Shown piece by piece: positions 8,410 to 16,577 of a stretch of 64,000 bases of DNA (positions are counted from its first letter, which is position 1; every line of letters begins with the position of its first letter). The notes under the pieces are model-generated. The model made no database searches. It was not told the DNA's origin and saw only the letters and a list, made by a program, of their open reading frames with translations. Position numbers and translations under genes: made by a program. Source of the DNA: an uncultured SAR86 cluster bacterium (lineage in GTDB: Bacteria; Pseudomonadota; Gammaproteobacteria; Magnimaribacterales; D2472); assembly GCA_902511575.1 (NCBI GenBank), contig CABXFU010000001.1, forward strand, positions 124,001-188,000, written 5' to 3'.

Positions 8410-9237
8410 TTATGGAGTTGCGCTTGTTGCAGTTGTTACAACATTAACACCGGTGTCAACATCGGCTTGGACGCCATCAACATCCATAACTTCATCTACC
8501 ATTGTCTCTACATCACCAATGGCAACACCTAATTCAGGTTGAAGAACGAGGTAGTCTCTATCACCAGTGACTTCAAAAGAGCCATCTTGGTCAGCTTGAG
8601 CCACTATATCCATATCCATTGAAATAAAGCCAGTATCATAATCACCATCCATATCTACTGTAAGACCGTCACCAAACACACTACCTGCTCCAGTATCAGT
8701 CGTGGTACTAGTAACAGTAGTGATAGGTCCATTTGTATTGGTATTAGCAACAGTAGTTGTATTTGTAGTAATGGCTTTATTAATATTAGTTTGTGTAGTG
8801 AACGTAGTATTAGTATTTGTATTTAGCGCCTGATTACGAACTGTTGAAGTTGTAGTCTGAGTAGTTGTATTAACATTTTGATTCTCAATAACAGTATCAT
8901 CCTGAGTTACTTCCACAATATAAGTAGGTGCGGGTGTTGGTGCAGGTGTAGGTGCAGGTGTAGGTGCAGGTGTAGGTGCAGGTGTAGGTGCAGGTGTTGG
9001 AACAGGTGCTGCTGATCCGCCGCCTCCTGAGTCTGCTGCCGCTGCTATTGCCGCTGCCGCTGCGACTGCTGCAGCAATTGCACCAGCGCTTAGTGAACCT
9101 TCAGCTTCTGCAGATGCTTCATCAGAAGATCCCGCAGTCTTAGGCTGATCAGCTTGGGCATATGCACTATTGCTGAATCCGAATATACCAGCTAAAAACG
9201 CTAGCGTCAGGTTAAGTTTTGATTTCAATTTAGCCAT
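8410..9237 (-). CDS. Secreted Ala-, (Pro-Thr-Pro-Ala)- and Thr/Asn-rich protein, YjbE/GfcA-like in architecture
   Basis: 275 residues. Order: signal peptide (1-27, ending SAYA); short Ser/Glu-rich stretch; hydrophobic Ala run SAGAIAAAVAAAAAIAAAA (about 50-68); DSGGGGS; about six Pro-Thr-Pro-Ala repeats; a Thr/Asn-rich segment; an acidic Asp-rich C-terminal third (MDGDYDTGFISMDMD). E. coli YjbE and GfcA have the same order in miniature (signal peptide, Ala/Val-rich hydrophobic run, Gly-rich turn, Thr-rich tail), and this gene sits next to yjbH/yjbF. I therefore infer a related role in exopolysaccharide, perhaps as surface or matrix protein; overall identity to YjbE is not claimed. A strong AGGAGA Shine-Dalgarno (complement of 9246-9251) and its own terminator suggest a well-expressed single-gene unit. 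Confidence 0.7.
   Translation of the reverse strand: MAKLKSKLNLTLAFLAGIFGFSNSAYAQADQPKTAGSSDEASAEAEGSLSAGAIAAAVAAAAAIAAAADSGGGGSAAPVPTPAPTPAPTPAPTPAPTPAPTPAPTYIVEVTQDDTVIENQNVNTTTQTTTSTVRNQALNTNTNTTFTTQTNINKAITTNTTTVANTNTNGPITTVTSTTTDTGAGSVFGDGLTVDMDGDYDTGFISMDMDIVAQADQDGSFEVTGDRDYLVLQPELGVAIGDVETMVDEVMDVDGVQADVDTGVNVVTTATSATP
8927..9010 (-). repeat. In-frame 12-base tandem repeat coding Pro-Thr-Pro-Ala
   Basis: Seven head-to-tail 12-base units. On the plus strand four central units read GGTGCAGGTGTA exactly (8939-8986), one differs at its last base (8987-8998), and the end units (8927-8938, 8999-9010) are degenerate. Each encodes Pro-Thr-Pro-Ala or a variant. Because the unit is a multiple of three, slippage changes linker length without breaking the frame. 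Confidence 0.95.
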
Positions 9238-9280
9238 TTTTTTAATCTCCTATAGTGGATTACACAATCTCTAAAAATTC

Positions 9281-9310
9281 ATTGTAATACAAAAAAACAA
9301 TGTAGTACAA
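9281..9310 (-). promoter_or_regulatory. Candidate promoter of the Ala/Pro-Thr-rich protein gene
   Basis: On the minus strand TTGTAC (complement of 9305-9310) and TACAAT (complement of 9281-9286) are 18 bases apart, about 45 bases before the ATG. The -10 matches the consensus in 5 of 6 positions; the -35 is weak. The AT-rich background makes chance matches common. Confidence 0.4.
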
Positions 9311-9440
9311 ACTCTTAATTCAATTAATATTAATTAAAATTCTATACGAAGATGCATTTTGACGTGTTTTATCAAAAAATCAAGTTATATTTTGTGTTTT
9401 TTTTAAACTGAAATTAAATATGGATGTAATATTAGTTTAT

Positions 9441-9517
9441 CGGGATGTAGCGCAGTCTGGTAGCGCACCTCGCTGGGGGTGAGGTGGTCGTCGGTTCAAA
9501 TCCGGCCATCCCGACCA
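9441..9517 (+). tRNA. tRNA-Pro (anticodon GGG)
   Basis: 77 bases including an encoded CCA. The acceptor arm CGGGATG pairs with CATCCCG. The D arm is GCGCAGTCTGGTAGCGC. The anticodon arm CCTCG-CTGGGGG-TGAGG puts GGG at 9475-9477, preceded by the usual T33. The T arm has GGTTCAAATCC. All arms fold by eye. It stands alone, preceded by an AT-rich leader with TAATAT at 9427-9432 as a possible -10. It ends three bases before the stop codon of the convergent monooxygenase gene. Confidence 0.96.
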
Positions 9518-9519
9518 TT

Positions 9520-10398
9520 TTAATTAGATTTATTAATTACTTCCTCAGCATACCAATTGATTTCAGTGATCATACCCTCAAGAGTTCTTTCATCTGGCCC
9601 ACCTTCATAAGTATTTCTAAAAGCAACTATGACTTCCGTTGCGCCCAGTTCTTCGAGTTGTTTTATTCCCTCTGGTGAATAAGCTGCTTCTCCCATCACT
9701 TGAAATTGATAGTTTGGATGATCCAATGTTCCAAATTCATCTCTGTAATCATTAATCTGATCAATAAGAGTTTTTGTTTCCTCTAAACTTAATCCTGCAC
9801 TTATCCAACCATCTCCAACTCTCGCAGCTCTTTTTAACGCAAGTTTTGAATGACCTCCAATTAATATAGGTACTGGTTTCGTAGGCACAGGACAAAGCTT
9901 TAGTTCAGGAATATCATAAAATTCACCTTTGTAAGAGAAGTATTCTCCGTCCATTAACCCTTTAAGAATATCAATTTGCTCGTCCATTCTCTTCCCTCTC
10001 TTTTCCCATCGCTCTCCTGTAGCTAGGAAATCCTCATACCAAGGGCTTACTCCAACTCCAAAATGGAATCTATTATTTGTCATAACACCTAGACTGGTAA
10101 CAAATTTAGCTGTCGTTACAGCTTGCCTGGGAGCAAGTTTGTAAACAGATGTTGAAAATTCTAGCTTTTCTGTGACAGCTGCAATGGCTGGAATGATTGA
10201 AAATGGTTCTAAGAATGGAACTCCATCAAGAAACTCTCTACTTCCATCATCATTGTATGGATATGTAGAATCACATTCTTTCGGATAGCAGATACTGTCC
10301 GGAAATGTAATTGCATCAAAACCTGCAGATTCAGCAGCTTTACCAAGCTCCAAATAAAATGATGGATCGCACATTGTTGGATGGTATGAAAAACGCAT
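9520..10398 (-). CDS. LLM-class (luciferase-like) flavin/F420-type oxidoreductase
   Basis: A 292-residue TIM-barrel oxidoreductase of the bacterial luciferase superfamily. Features: start MRFSYHPTM, AAESAGFDAITFPDS (about 18-32), then LEFSTSVYKLAPRQA and the typical NRFHFGVGVSPW, KRMDEQIDILKGLM and PVPILIGGHSKLALKRAARVGDGW. This layout is shared by FMN- and F420-dependent members; the substrate cannot be deduced. An AAAGG stretch before the ATG (near 10410) may be the ribosome site. It is a single gene between tRNA-Pro and the divergent aceE operon. No flavin reductase partner is next to it. Confidence 0.85.
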   Translation of the reverse strand: MRFSYHPTMCDPSFYLELGKAAESAGFDAITFPDSICYPKECDSTYPYNDDGSREFLDGVPFLEPFSIIPAIAAVTEKLEFSTSVYKLAPRQAVTTAKFVTSLGVMTNNRFHFGVGVSPWYEDFLATGERWEKRGKRMDEQIDILKGLMDGEYFSYKGEFYDIPELKLCPVPTKPVPILIGGHSKLALKRAARVGDGWISAGLSLEETKTLIDQINDYRDEFGTLDHPNYQFQVMGEAAYSPEGIKQLEELGATEVIVAFRNTYEGGPDERTLEGMITEINWYAEEVINKSN

Positions 10399-10462
10399 AA
10401 TTATTTACCTTTTGGTGAATTTTTGTAGAGGTAATATAATAACAATATAATAGTAATCTATA

Positions 10463-10468
10463 TATAAT
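10463..10468 (+). promoter_or_regulatory. Candidate -10 box of the aceEF operon
   Basis: A perfect TATAAT 26 bases before the aceE start, within an AT-rich run that holds several partial copies. No convincing -35 is visible. Confidence 0.4.
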
Positions 10469-10494
10469 GACAGCGTTGTCAAAATAAAAAAATT

Positions 10495-13146
10495 TTGAAA
10501 GATCAGTCTCAAAAAAATAACTCGATAAATGATCCCGAACTCAAGGAATGGTTAGACGCATTAGAAAATATTATTAATGAACATGGCAATGACAGAGCTT
10601 CATTTATTTTAGGCAAACTTGCATCAAAATTAACAGAATCAGGCACCATTCCTGACTTCAATCTAACTACCCCATTTAGAAATTCAATTCCAGTAAACGA
10701 AGAAGCCAAAATGCCCGGGGATCTTTTCATGGAACGCAAGATAAGATCTCTTATTAGATGGAATGCCTTGGTAATGGTATTGAGGGCAAATAAGTCATCG
10801 GATGATTTAGGTGGCCACATTTCAACTTTTTCCTCTTCAGCAACATTGTATGACATTGGATTTAATTATTTTTTTCAAGGGTCAAAAGATGGTCAAGAAG
10901 ATCTAATATATTTTCAAGGGCACTCTTCACCTGGAATTTATGCGAGAAGCTTTTTAGAGGGGCATCTATCAGAAGATGATTTAGATAACTTTAGAAGAGA
11001 AGTCGATAAGCCTGGAATCTCGTCTTATCCTCACCCATGGTTGATGCCTGATTATTGGCAATTTCCAACAGTCTCAATGGGTTTGGGACCAATCATGGGA
11101 ATCTATCAAGCAAATATTATGAGATATTTATCCGCAAGAGGTCTTGCTCCAAGGAATGATAGAAAGGTTTGGGTTTTTTGTGGTGATGGAGAAATGGACG
11201 AGCCAGAATCTAAAGGCGCTATTGGTTTGGCGGGTAGAGAAAAATTAGAGAATTTAATTTTTGTAATAAATTGTAATCTGCAAAGATTAGATGGGCCTGT
11301 TCGAGGAAACAATAAAATTATTCATGAATTAGAAAGAGAATTCAGAGGCTCTGGTTGGAATGTTATCAAGGTTATTTGGGGAAGACTATGGGATCCAATC
11401 TTTGCCAGGGATAAGGAAGGTAAGCTCCAAGAACTTATGGATGCAGTGGTAGATGGCGAACTTCAAAATTTTAAAGCAAAAGGCGGAGCCTACACCCGGG
11501 AAAAATTCTTCGGACAAGACCCTGATGTGCTGGAAATGGTTGATGATCTAACCGACGAAGACATCTATAAATTAAACCGAGGCGGGCATGATCCATACAA
11601 AGTGTATGCTGCGTATCATAAAGCAGTAAATTCTAAAGGAGCTCCAACAGTAATTCTTGCCTTGACTACAAAAGGTTATGGGACTGGATCAAGAGAAGCA
11701 GATAATACAACCCATCAAGTAAAAAAATTAACACTTGAAAATATCAAATCATTCAGAGATAAGTTTGATATTCCAGTGACAGATAAGGAGATTGAAAAAC
11801 TTCCATATGTTAAACCTCCAAAAGATTCACCTCAAATTCAATACCTTTTAAAAACAAGAGATGGCTTAGGAGGCCCGATACCGAGAAGGCGTGGCCATAC
11901 TCAAAAACTCTCCGAGCCATCAGATTCAATTTTTAAGAAATTTACTCAAGGGTTCAAAGATAAAGAAATTTCTTCCACTATGTCATTTGTAAGAATGATG
12001 ACAGATATTTTAAAAGATAAAAATATCGGAGAGCGTATTGTTCCAATTGTGCCTGATGAAGCTAGAACTTTTGGAATGGAGGGTTTGTTTAGACAAATTG
12101 GTATTTATTCTTCTGAGGGTCAAAAGTATAAACCTGAAGATGCTGATCAAGTGATGTGGTACAAGGAATCAAAAGACGGAGTCATGCTTGAAGAGGGTAT
12201 AAACGAAGCTGGAGCATTCTCAGCCTGGATTGCTCTCGCAACAGCATATTCAAACTACAACATACCAATGATTCCTATTTACTTATTCTATTCAATGTTT
12301 GGTTTTCAGCGTATCCATGACCTTGCTTGGGCTGCTGGTGACTCTCAAGCCAAGGGATTTTTAATTGGAGCTACATCAGGAAGGACTACTTTAAATGGAG
12401 AGGGGCTGCAGCACCAAGATGGGCACAGTCATATATTTTCTTCAACGATCCCTAATTGTCGGTCATATGATCCAGCATATGCATATGAATTAGCAGTTAT
12501 TTTCAAGGATGGAATAAAGAAAATGTTTGTAGATTTAGAAAATTACTACTACTACATTACTGTTACTAACGAAAACTATTTACAGCCTGCTCAACCAAAA
12601 AATTCTGATCAAGGAATTATTAAGGGCCTATATAAGCTTCATGATCATGAAAAACCTCAAGTCACTTTAGTTGGCTCAGGATCAATTTTGAATGAATCAA
12701 TTAAAGCTCAAAAAATACTAGATTCTTTTGGAATTGAATCTGATGTATGGAGTGCTACTAGCTTTAATATGCTAAGAAAAGATGGAATGGAGAAAGAGCG
12801 TTTTAATGAACTAAACCCAACATCAAAGCAAAAACAAACCTATGTAGAAGAGTGTTTTTCAAGCTCAGAAACTCCTGTTATTGCAGCGACTGACTATATG
12901 CGCGCTTATCCTGAACAAATTAGAGGTTTTATTAAAGCACCATACTATACACTTGGAACAGACGGATACGGAAGAAGCGACTCTCGACAAAAACTTCGAG
13001 AATTTTTTGAAGTAGATGCAACTAGCATTGCTAGAATTGCTATTTACTCTCTTTTTCGAAAAGGAGATCTCAATAAAAAACAAATTACAGCTTTTTACAA
13101 AAAATTAAAGGTTAATCCAAGCAAACCAAATCCTTGGGAAGTGTAA
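10495..13146 (+). CDS. aceE: Pyruvate dehydrogenase E1 component, homodimeric type
   Basis: Decarboxylates pyruvate with thiamine diphosphate and passes the acetyl group to lipoyl-E2. 883 residues, the usual AceE length. The N terminus matches AceE (PELKEWLDALENIINEHG). The ThDP/Mg site is GDGEMDEPE (about 230-238) with INCNLQRLDG (258-267). The conserved HSSPGIYARSFLEG (143-156), DEARTFGMEGLF and GLQHQDGHSH are present. The only sensible start in frame is TTG at 10495, since the first in-frame ATG is at about residue 73. No Shine-Dalgarno is seen, so initiation may be weak or the start mis-assigned (ATT at 10492 is another option). It is followed directly by aceF. Confidence 0.96.
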   Translation: MKDQSQKNNSINDPELKEWLDALENIINEHGNDRASFILGKLASKLTESGTIPDFNLTTPFRNSIPVNEEAKMPGDLFMERKIRSLIRWNALVMVLRANKSSDDLGGHISTFSSSATLYDIGFNYFFQGSKDGQEDLIYFQGHSSPGIYARSFLEGHLSEDDLDNFRREVDKPGISSYPHPWLMPDYWQFPTVSMGLGPIMGIYQANIMRYLSARGLAPRNDRKVWVFCGDGEMDEPESKGAIGLAGREKLENLIFVINCNLQRLDGPVRGNNKIIHELEREFRGSGWNVIKVIWGRLWDPIFARDKEGKLQELMDAVVDGELQNFKAKGGAYTREKFFGQDPDVLEMVDDLTDEDIYKLNRGGHDPYKVYAAYHKAVNSKGAPTVILALTTKGYGTGSREADNTTHQVKKLTLENIKSFRDKFDIPVTDKEIEKLPYVKPPKDSPQIQYLLKTRDGLGGPIPRRRGHTQKLSEPSDSIFKKFTQGFKDKEISSTMSFVRMMTDILKDKNIGERIVPIVPDEARTFGMEGLFRQIGIYSSEGQKYKPEDADQVMWYKESKDGVMLEEGINEAGAFSAWIALATAYSNYNIPMIPIYLFYSMFGFQRIHDLAWAAGDSQAKGFLIGATSGRTTLNGEGLQHQDGHSHIFSSTIPNCRSYDPAYAYELAVIFKDGIKKMFVDLENYYYYITVTNENYLQPAQPKNSDQGIIKGLYKLHDHEKPQVTLVGSGSILNESIKAQKILDSFGIESDVWSATSFNMLRKDGMEKERFNELNPTSKQKQTYVEECFSSSETPVIAATDYMRAYPEQIRGFIKAPYYTLGTDGYGRSDSRQKLREFFEVDATSIARIAIYSLFRKGDLNKKQITAFYKKLKVNPSKPNPWEV

Positions 13147-14429
13147 TGGCCAAAAAAACTATCAATATTCCAGACTTAGGCGAAGCTGAGGATGTTGAAG
13201 TGATCGAAATTTGCGCTAAAGTGGGTGATCAAGTTGACTCTGAGGATCCAATCATTGTTTTGGAATCTGATAAAGCTGCAATGGAAATTCCAGCTTCCGC
13301 AATTGGCAAAGTAATTTCTATTGAAGTTTCTGTTGGAGATACGGTAAATTCAGGCTTACCTTTTTTACAAATTGAAGTTTCTAATGATGCTGTGAAAAAG
13401 GATGAAAAAACCCCTTCAAACAAAACAGATAAAAAGCATCATACTAATAATGAAGAATCGGAAAATATTAAATCTGAACAATTAGCTAACCTTGAAAAAC
13501 CAAAAAATTCTCTTAATACTTCAAAAACAAATAATGCAAATATCTATGCAGGACCTGCGGTTAGGAAGCTCGCAAGAGAATTTGGAATTGAATTATCACA
13601 AGTTCAACCAACTGGCCCCAAGAATAGAATACAAAAAGAAGATTTACATTTATTTGTAAAATCTCGACTTTCTGCAACTCCGCAAAAAAATAGCTTTGAG
13701 TTTTCTCAGCCTGATATTGATTATTCAGAATGGGGACCAACTAATGAGCAAAAGCTTTCAAAGTTTCAAAAATCTTCTCTTGCTAACCTTCATACATCTT
13801 GGATCAATATCCCGCATGTTACACAACATGATGAATGTGATTTAACGATATTGCTTGAAACTAGAGCTCAATTATGTAAAAAACATAAAATAAAAATCTC
13901 ACCTTTAGCCTTCATAGCAAAAATTGTTTCCCAATTACTAGCTGATTTCCCATTACTTAATTGCTCTTTAGATCAAAACTTAGAAAACATTATTTTGAAA
14001 GATTATGTCAATCTGGGTATTGCCGTGGATACTCCTAAGGGGCTAATTGTGCCAAATATAAAAAATACTCAATTAAAATCGATTGTGGAAATTTCGTCAG
14101 AAATTAGCGAATTAGCTCAAGCCGCAAAAGAACGAAAGTTAAAAATTGCTGATTTAAAAGGTGCCTCCTTTAGCATCAGTTCCCTGGGAGCAATTGGTGG
14201 AAGATTTTTTACGCCTATAATCAACCCGCCTGAAGTGGGTATATTAGGAGTATCAAAAAGCTATGAAAAAGTTATTCCGTCAAATGCGGGCTTTGAAGGC
14301 CGAAGCTTTTTACCAATTTCATTGAGTTATGATCACCGCGCAATTAACGGGGTCTATGCAGTACAATTTACTAGTCAGCTGGGAGAAGCCTTGTCTGATA
14401 ATAAATTGATTGAGAAGAGTTTTAAATGA
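13146..14429 (+). CDS. aceF: Pyruvate dehydrogenase E2, dihydrolipoamide acetyltransferase
   Basis: 427 residues from the ATG at 13146, which shares its A with the aceE stop (TAATG) and has GGGAAG upstream. A longer TTG-initiated frame from 13134 is unlikely. Domains: one lipoyl domain (about 1-75) with the lipoylated Lys43 in ESDKAAMEIP; an Asn/Lys/Ser-rich linker; a peripheral subunit-binding domain (about 134-168, GPAVRKLAREFGI...TGPKNRI); the acetyltransferase core with catalytic His about 397 in SYDHRAINGVY. A single lipoyl domain contrasts with three in E. coli. The Asn in HRAING in place of Asp is normal for E2p of the Azotobacter/Pseudomonas type. A coupled SDR gene follows, not lpd. 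Confidence 0.95.
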   Translation: MAKKTINIPDLGEAEDVEVIEICAKVGDQVDSEDPIIVLESDKAAMEIPASAIGKVISIEVSVGDTVNSGLPFLQIEVSNDAVKKDEKTPSNKTDKKHHTNNEESENIKSEQLANLEKPKNSLNTSKTNNANIYAGPAVRKLAREFGIELSQVQPTGPKNRIQKEDLHLFVKSRLSATPQKNSFEFSQPDIDYSEWGPTNEQKLSKFQKSSLANLHTSWINIPHVTQHDECDLTILLETRAQLCKKHKIKISPLAFIAKIVSQLLADFPLLNCSLDQNLENIILKDYVNLGIAVDTPKGLIVPNIKNTQLKSIVEISSEISELAQAAKERKLKIADLKGASFSISSLGAIGGRFFTPIINPPEVGILGVSKSYEKVIPSNAGFEGRSFLPISLSYDHRAINGVYAVQFTSQLGEALSDNKLIEKSFK

Positions 14430-15193
14430 CAGATTCAAATTTTAAAGAAGGTTGTGTTTTGATTGTCGGAGGAAGCGGGGGTATCGGATCATTATGTGCC
14501 CAAGAATTTGCTAATTCCGATGCCAAGGTGGCAATCACATATTATAAAAATGAGCAAGCTGCGATTGATATAGCAAGTGAAATTAATGCTGATGTAAATA
14601 TATATCAATTGAATAATAGCGATTCAAAATCTGTAGAAGATACTTTTAAGAATGTAATAAAAGACTATGGCTCCATTAATACTCTTGTTAATGCCGCTGG
14701 ATTTGATATACCGCAAAAATTTATTAATGAAATAGATATTGATTTATGGAAAGGAGTTATTGATGCAGACATCAATGGTTTTTTTAATTTAATAAAATAT
14801 GGATTGCCTTATTTGCGTGAGTCTAAAGGCTCTATAGTGTTCATAAGTTCAGCAGGTCTTTTCAAGTATCCTCCTGGTGATATTTTATCTGTTGCTCCTA
14901 AAGCAACAATCGAGCACGTTTTAAAGGGCATAGCAAAAGAAGAAGGAAAAAATGGTATAAGAGCTAACTCAATTGCTCTTGGTGTAATAGATACCGGAAT
15001 TTTTCATAGATTAAGAGAGGAAAATAATACTTTTTTTGATGATGCCTGGCATGAAGCTGTTATGAATACTTTGGCCATTAAAAGATTTGGATTTCCTAAA
15101 GAAGTTGCTGACACAGCAGTATTTTTAGCCTCAAGCAAAGGAGGCTACATTACTGGTCATTGTGTTCCAGTTGATGGCGGTTACCACCTTTAA
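14426..15193 (+). CDS. SDR-family protein with catalytic Tyr replaced by Ser
   Basis: A 255-residue short-chain dehydrogenase/reductase-like protein. The NAD(P)-binding GGSGGIGS is at 15-22, NAAG at 89-92, Asn in ADING (117), the active-site Ser in FISSAG (141-142) and the C-terminal VPVDGGYHL. In classical SDRs the Tyr of YxxxK lies 13 residues after the Ser. Here that position is Ser155 in SVAPK, with Lys159 kept. Loss of the Tyr suggests a changed reaction or a non-catalytic role. It overlaps aceF by four bases and is the last gene of the operon, where lpd often sits. A link to pyruvate metabolism is only inferred from position. Confidence 0.85.
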   Translation: MTDSNFKEGCVLIVGGSGGIGSLCAQEFANSDAKVAITYYKNEQAAIDIASEINADVNIYQLNNSDSKSVEDTFKNVIKDYGSINTLVNAAGFDIPQKFINEIDIDLWKGVIDADINGFFNLIKYGLPYLRESKGSIVFISSAGLFKYPPGDILSVAPKATIEHVLKGIAKEEGKNGIRANSIALGVIDTGIFHRLREENNTFFDDAWHEAVMNTLAIKRFGFPKEVADTAVFLASSKGGYITGHCVPVDGGYHL

Positions 15194-15196
15194 GGT

Positions 15197-16399
15197 TTAT
15201 ACAAAATAATCCGTATTCTCTACTCCAAGCTGCATAGCCCCATAATTTCTTGAAAAACTAACAGGATTATTTGCAACATGCGCTCTGGATGTATGCACAT
15301 CTAAAAATATTTTTTGTATATCGCTGCCAGCAAATACTGCACCACCACCCGCATTTGAGAAAAGAGTATCGACTACTTCTAGACACTTCTCTATAACCAA
15401 AGATGCATCATATCTAAACTTTACTCTGTCAATCATAGGGATACCACCTTGGTTACCAGCCTGATCAACCATGACATCATAATTTCTAAACATCACAGTT
15501 TCTATGGCATCAAGTTTTGCTGATGCTTCAGCTACAATTGATTGAGTGTGAGTATCACCAGCCAATTTTGAAGGATCACTAGAAGCTTTGTTATTGGCTC
15601 CATCTATAAATAGTTCTAACATTTTCTTTGTAGCACCGATCGCCGGGGTAGAAACAGCTCTTACAAATAATTGACCCCAAGGTATTTTATATAAATCGTT
15701 TTTGTTTACTTCATATCCCGGATTGGTTAAGTTAAAGCCGTCAGACTGTTTATGTGTGCGATATTCTGGAACAAAAACATCATTGACATGGATATCTTGA
15801 CTGCCAGTTGCCTTTAAACCCATTGAGTACCAAGTGTCTTTTATTTCGTAGTCACTTTTAGGAATCAGAAAAGTCCTATATTCAGGAGCGCCTCCTTCAG
15901 GCGGGAAAATCAAACCACCAAGCAACGCCCAATCGCAATGCTCTGAGCCACTTGACCATTGCCAATGACCTGAAAATTTAAATCCTCCTTCCACAGGAGT
16001 GACCTGCCCCATAGGAGCATAAGAAGATGAAACAAGAGTATTATCATCTTCACCCCAAACCTCTTGTTGAGCCTTATCATCATAAAGAGCAAGTTGAAAG
16101 GGATGAATGCCAACAACACCTAAAACCCATGCGGTAGACATGCAGCCCTGTGCAATTCTTAATTGGACTTCTGAAAAAGTGTGCGGATCTAATTCATGCC
16201 CACCGTATTGCTTAGGTTGTAAAATTTTAAAAAATCCAGCATCTTTCATGTCTTGAATAGTTTCTTTTGGAATTCTTCGATTAATGTTTGCAGATTCAGA
16301 TCTTTTTTTGAGAACAGGAATAAGATCTTCAGCCTTTTTGATCATTTCGTTGTGAAGGTCAAGATTTGCTCTTTCTTTAATAGTTGCTGCCAATGCCAT
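15197..16399 (-). CDS. HsaA-like flavin-dependent monooxygenase (acyl-CoA dehydrogenase fold)
   Basis: A 400-residue protein of the acyl-CoA dehydrogenase-fold group D hydroxylases. Closest recalled family is HsaA, the oxygenase that hydroxylates 3-HSA in steroid ring degradation. Shared features: FFKILQPKQYGGHELDP (about 55-71), CMSTAWVLGVVGIHPFQLALYD, VSSSYAPMGQVTPVEGG, GHWQWSSGSEHCDWALLGG, and a C-terminal RAHVANNPVSFSRNYG. An AGAGGT Shine-Dalgarno precedes the ATG. No HsaB-type flavin reductase or other steroid gene is nearby, so the substrate may be another phenolic or ring compound. It is divergent from the esterase operon; the shared 184-base region holds a 13-base palindrome. Confidence 0.8.
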   Translation of the reverse strand: MALAATIKERANLDLHNEMIKKAEDLIPVLKKRSESANINRRIPKETIQDMKDAGFFKILQPKQYGGHELDPHTFSEVQLRIAQGCMSTAWVLGVVGIHPFQLALYDDKAQQEVWGEDDNTLVSSSYAPMGQVTPVEGGFKFSGHWQWSSGSEHCDWALLGGLIFPPEGGAPEYRTFLIPKSDYEIKDTWYSMGLKATGSQDIHVNDVFVPEYRTHKQSDGFNLTNPGYEVNKNDLYKIPWGQLFVRAVSTPAIGATKKMLELFIDGANNKASSDPSKLAGDTHTQSIVAEASAKLDAIETVMFRNYDVMVDQAGNQGGIPMIDRVKFRYDASLVIEKCLEVVDTLFSNAGGGAVFAGSDIQKIFLDVHTSRAHVANNPVSFSRNYGAMQLGVENTDYFV

Positions 16400-16445
16400 T
16401 TTTTACCTCTTTTTTGTATTGATGCTAATGATTCCATTAATACTT

Positions 16446-16458
16446 TGTTGATTCAACA
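16446..16458. promoter_or_regulatory. 13-base palindrome, candidate operator
   Basis: TGTTGATTCAACA is a perfect inverted repeat of 6-base arms around one base. It lies 47 bases upstream of the HsaA-like start in the divergent intergenic region. Its GC-containing arms stand out from the surrounding A/T runs. The binding protein is unknown. Confidence 0.4.
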
Positions 16459-16571
16459 TAATAATTCATATTTTTTATTATTATTTTTACGATTAATATT
16501 ATAATTATTAATTTTTATGAGCACATTTGTGTTCAATTTTGTACATTCAGAAATTTTTTACTATATGCATC

Positions 16572-16577
16572 TATAAT
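16572..16577 (+). promoter_or_regulatory. -10 box abutting the esterase start (possible leaderless mRNA)
   Basis: A perfect TATAAT ends six bases before the ATG at 16584. Transcription normally starts about seven bases past the -10, so the mRNA would begin at or next to the ATG. No Shine-Dalgarno is present, which fits leaderless translation. Confidence 0.45.

Noticed and set aside
8927-9010. Short regular repeats that could suggest a CRISPR array
   Set aside because: Units are 12 bases, contiguous without spacers and in frame inside a coding gene.
9318-9345. AATTAATATTAATT palindrome upstream of the low-complexity protein gene
   Set aside because: Pure A/T palindromes of this size are expected by chance in such AT-rich DNA.
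9441-9520. tRNA-Pro as an attachment site for an island
   Set aside because: No second copy of its 3' end and no integrase were noticed in the window; the adjacent gene is an ordinary convergent oxidoreductase.
14310-14360. AceF active site reads HRAING, with Asn in place of the Asp of E. coli-type HRxxDG
   Set aside because: Asn at this place is known in pyruvate-specific E2 of Azotobacter/Pseudomonas type, so it is not a defect.
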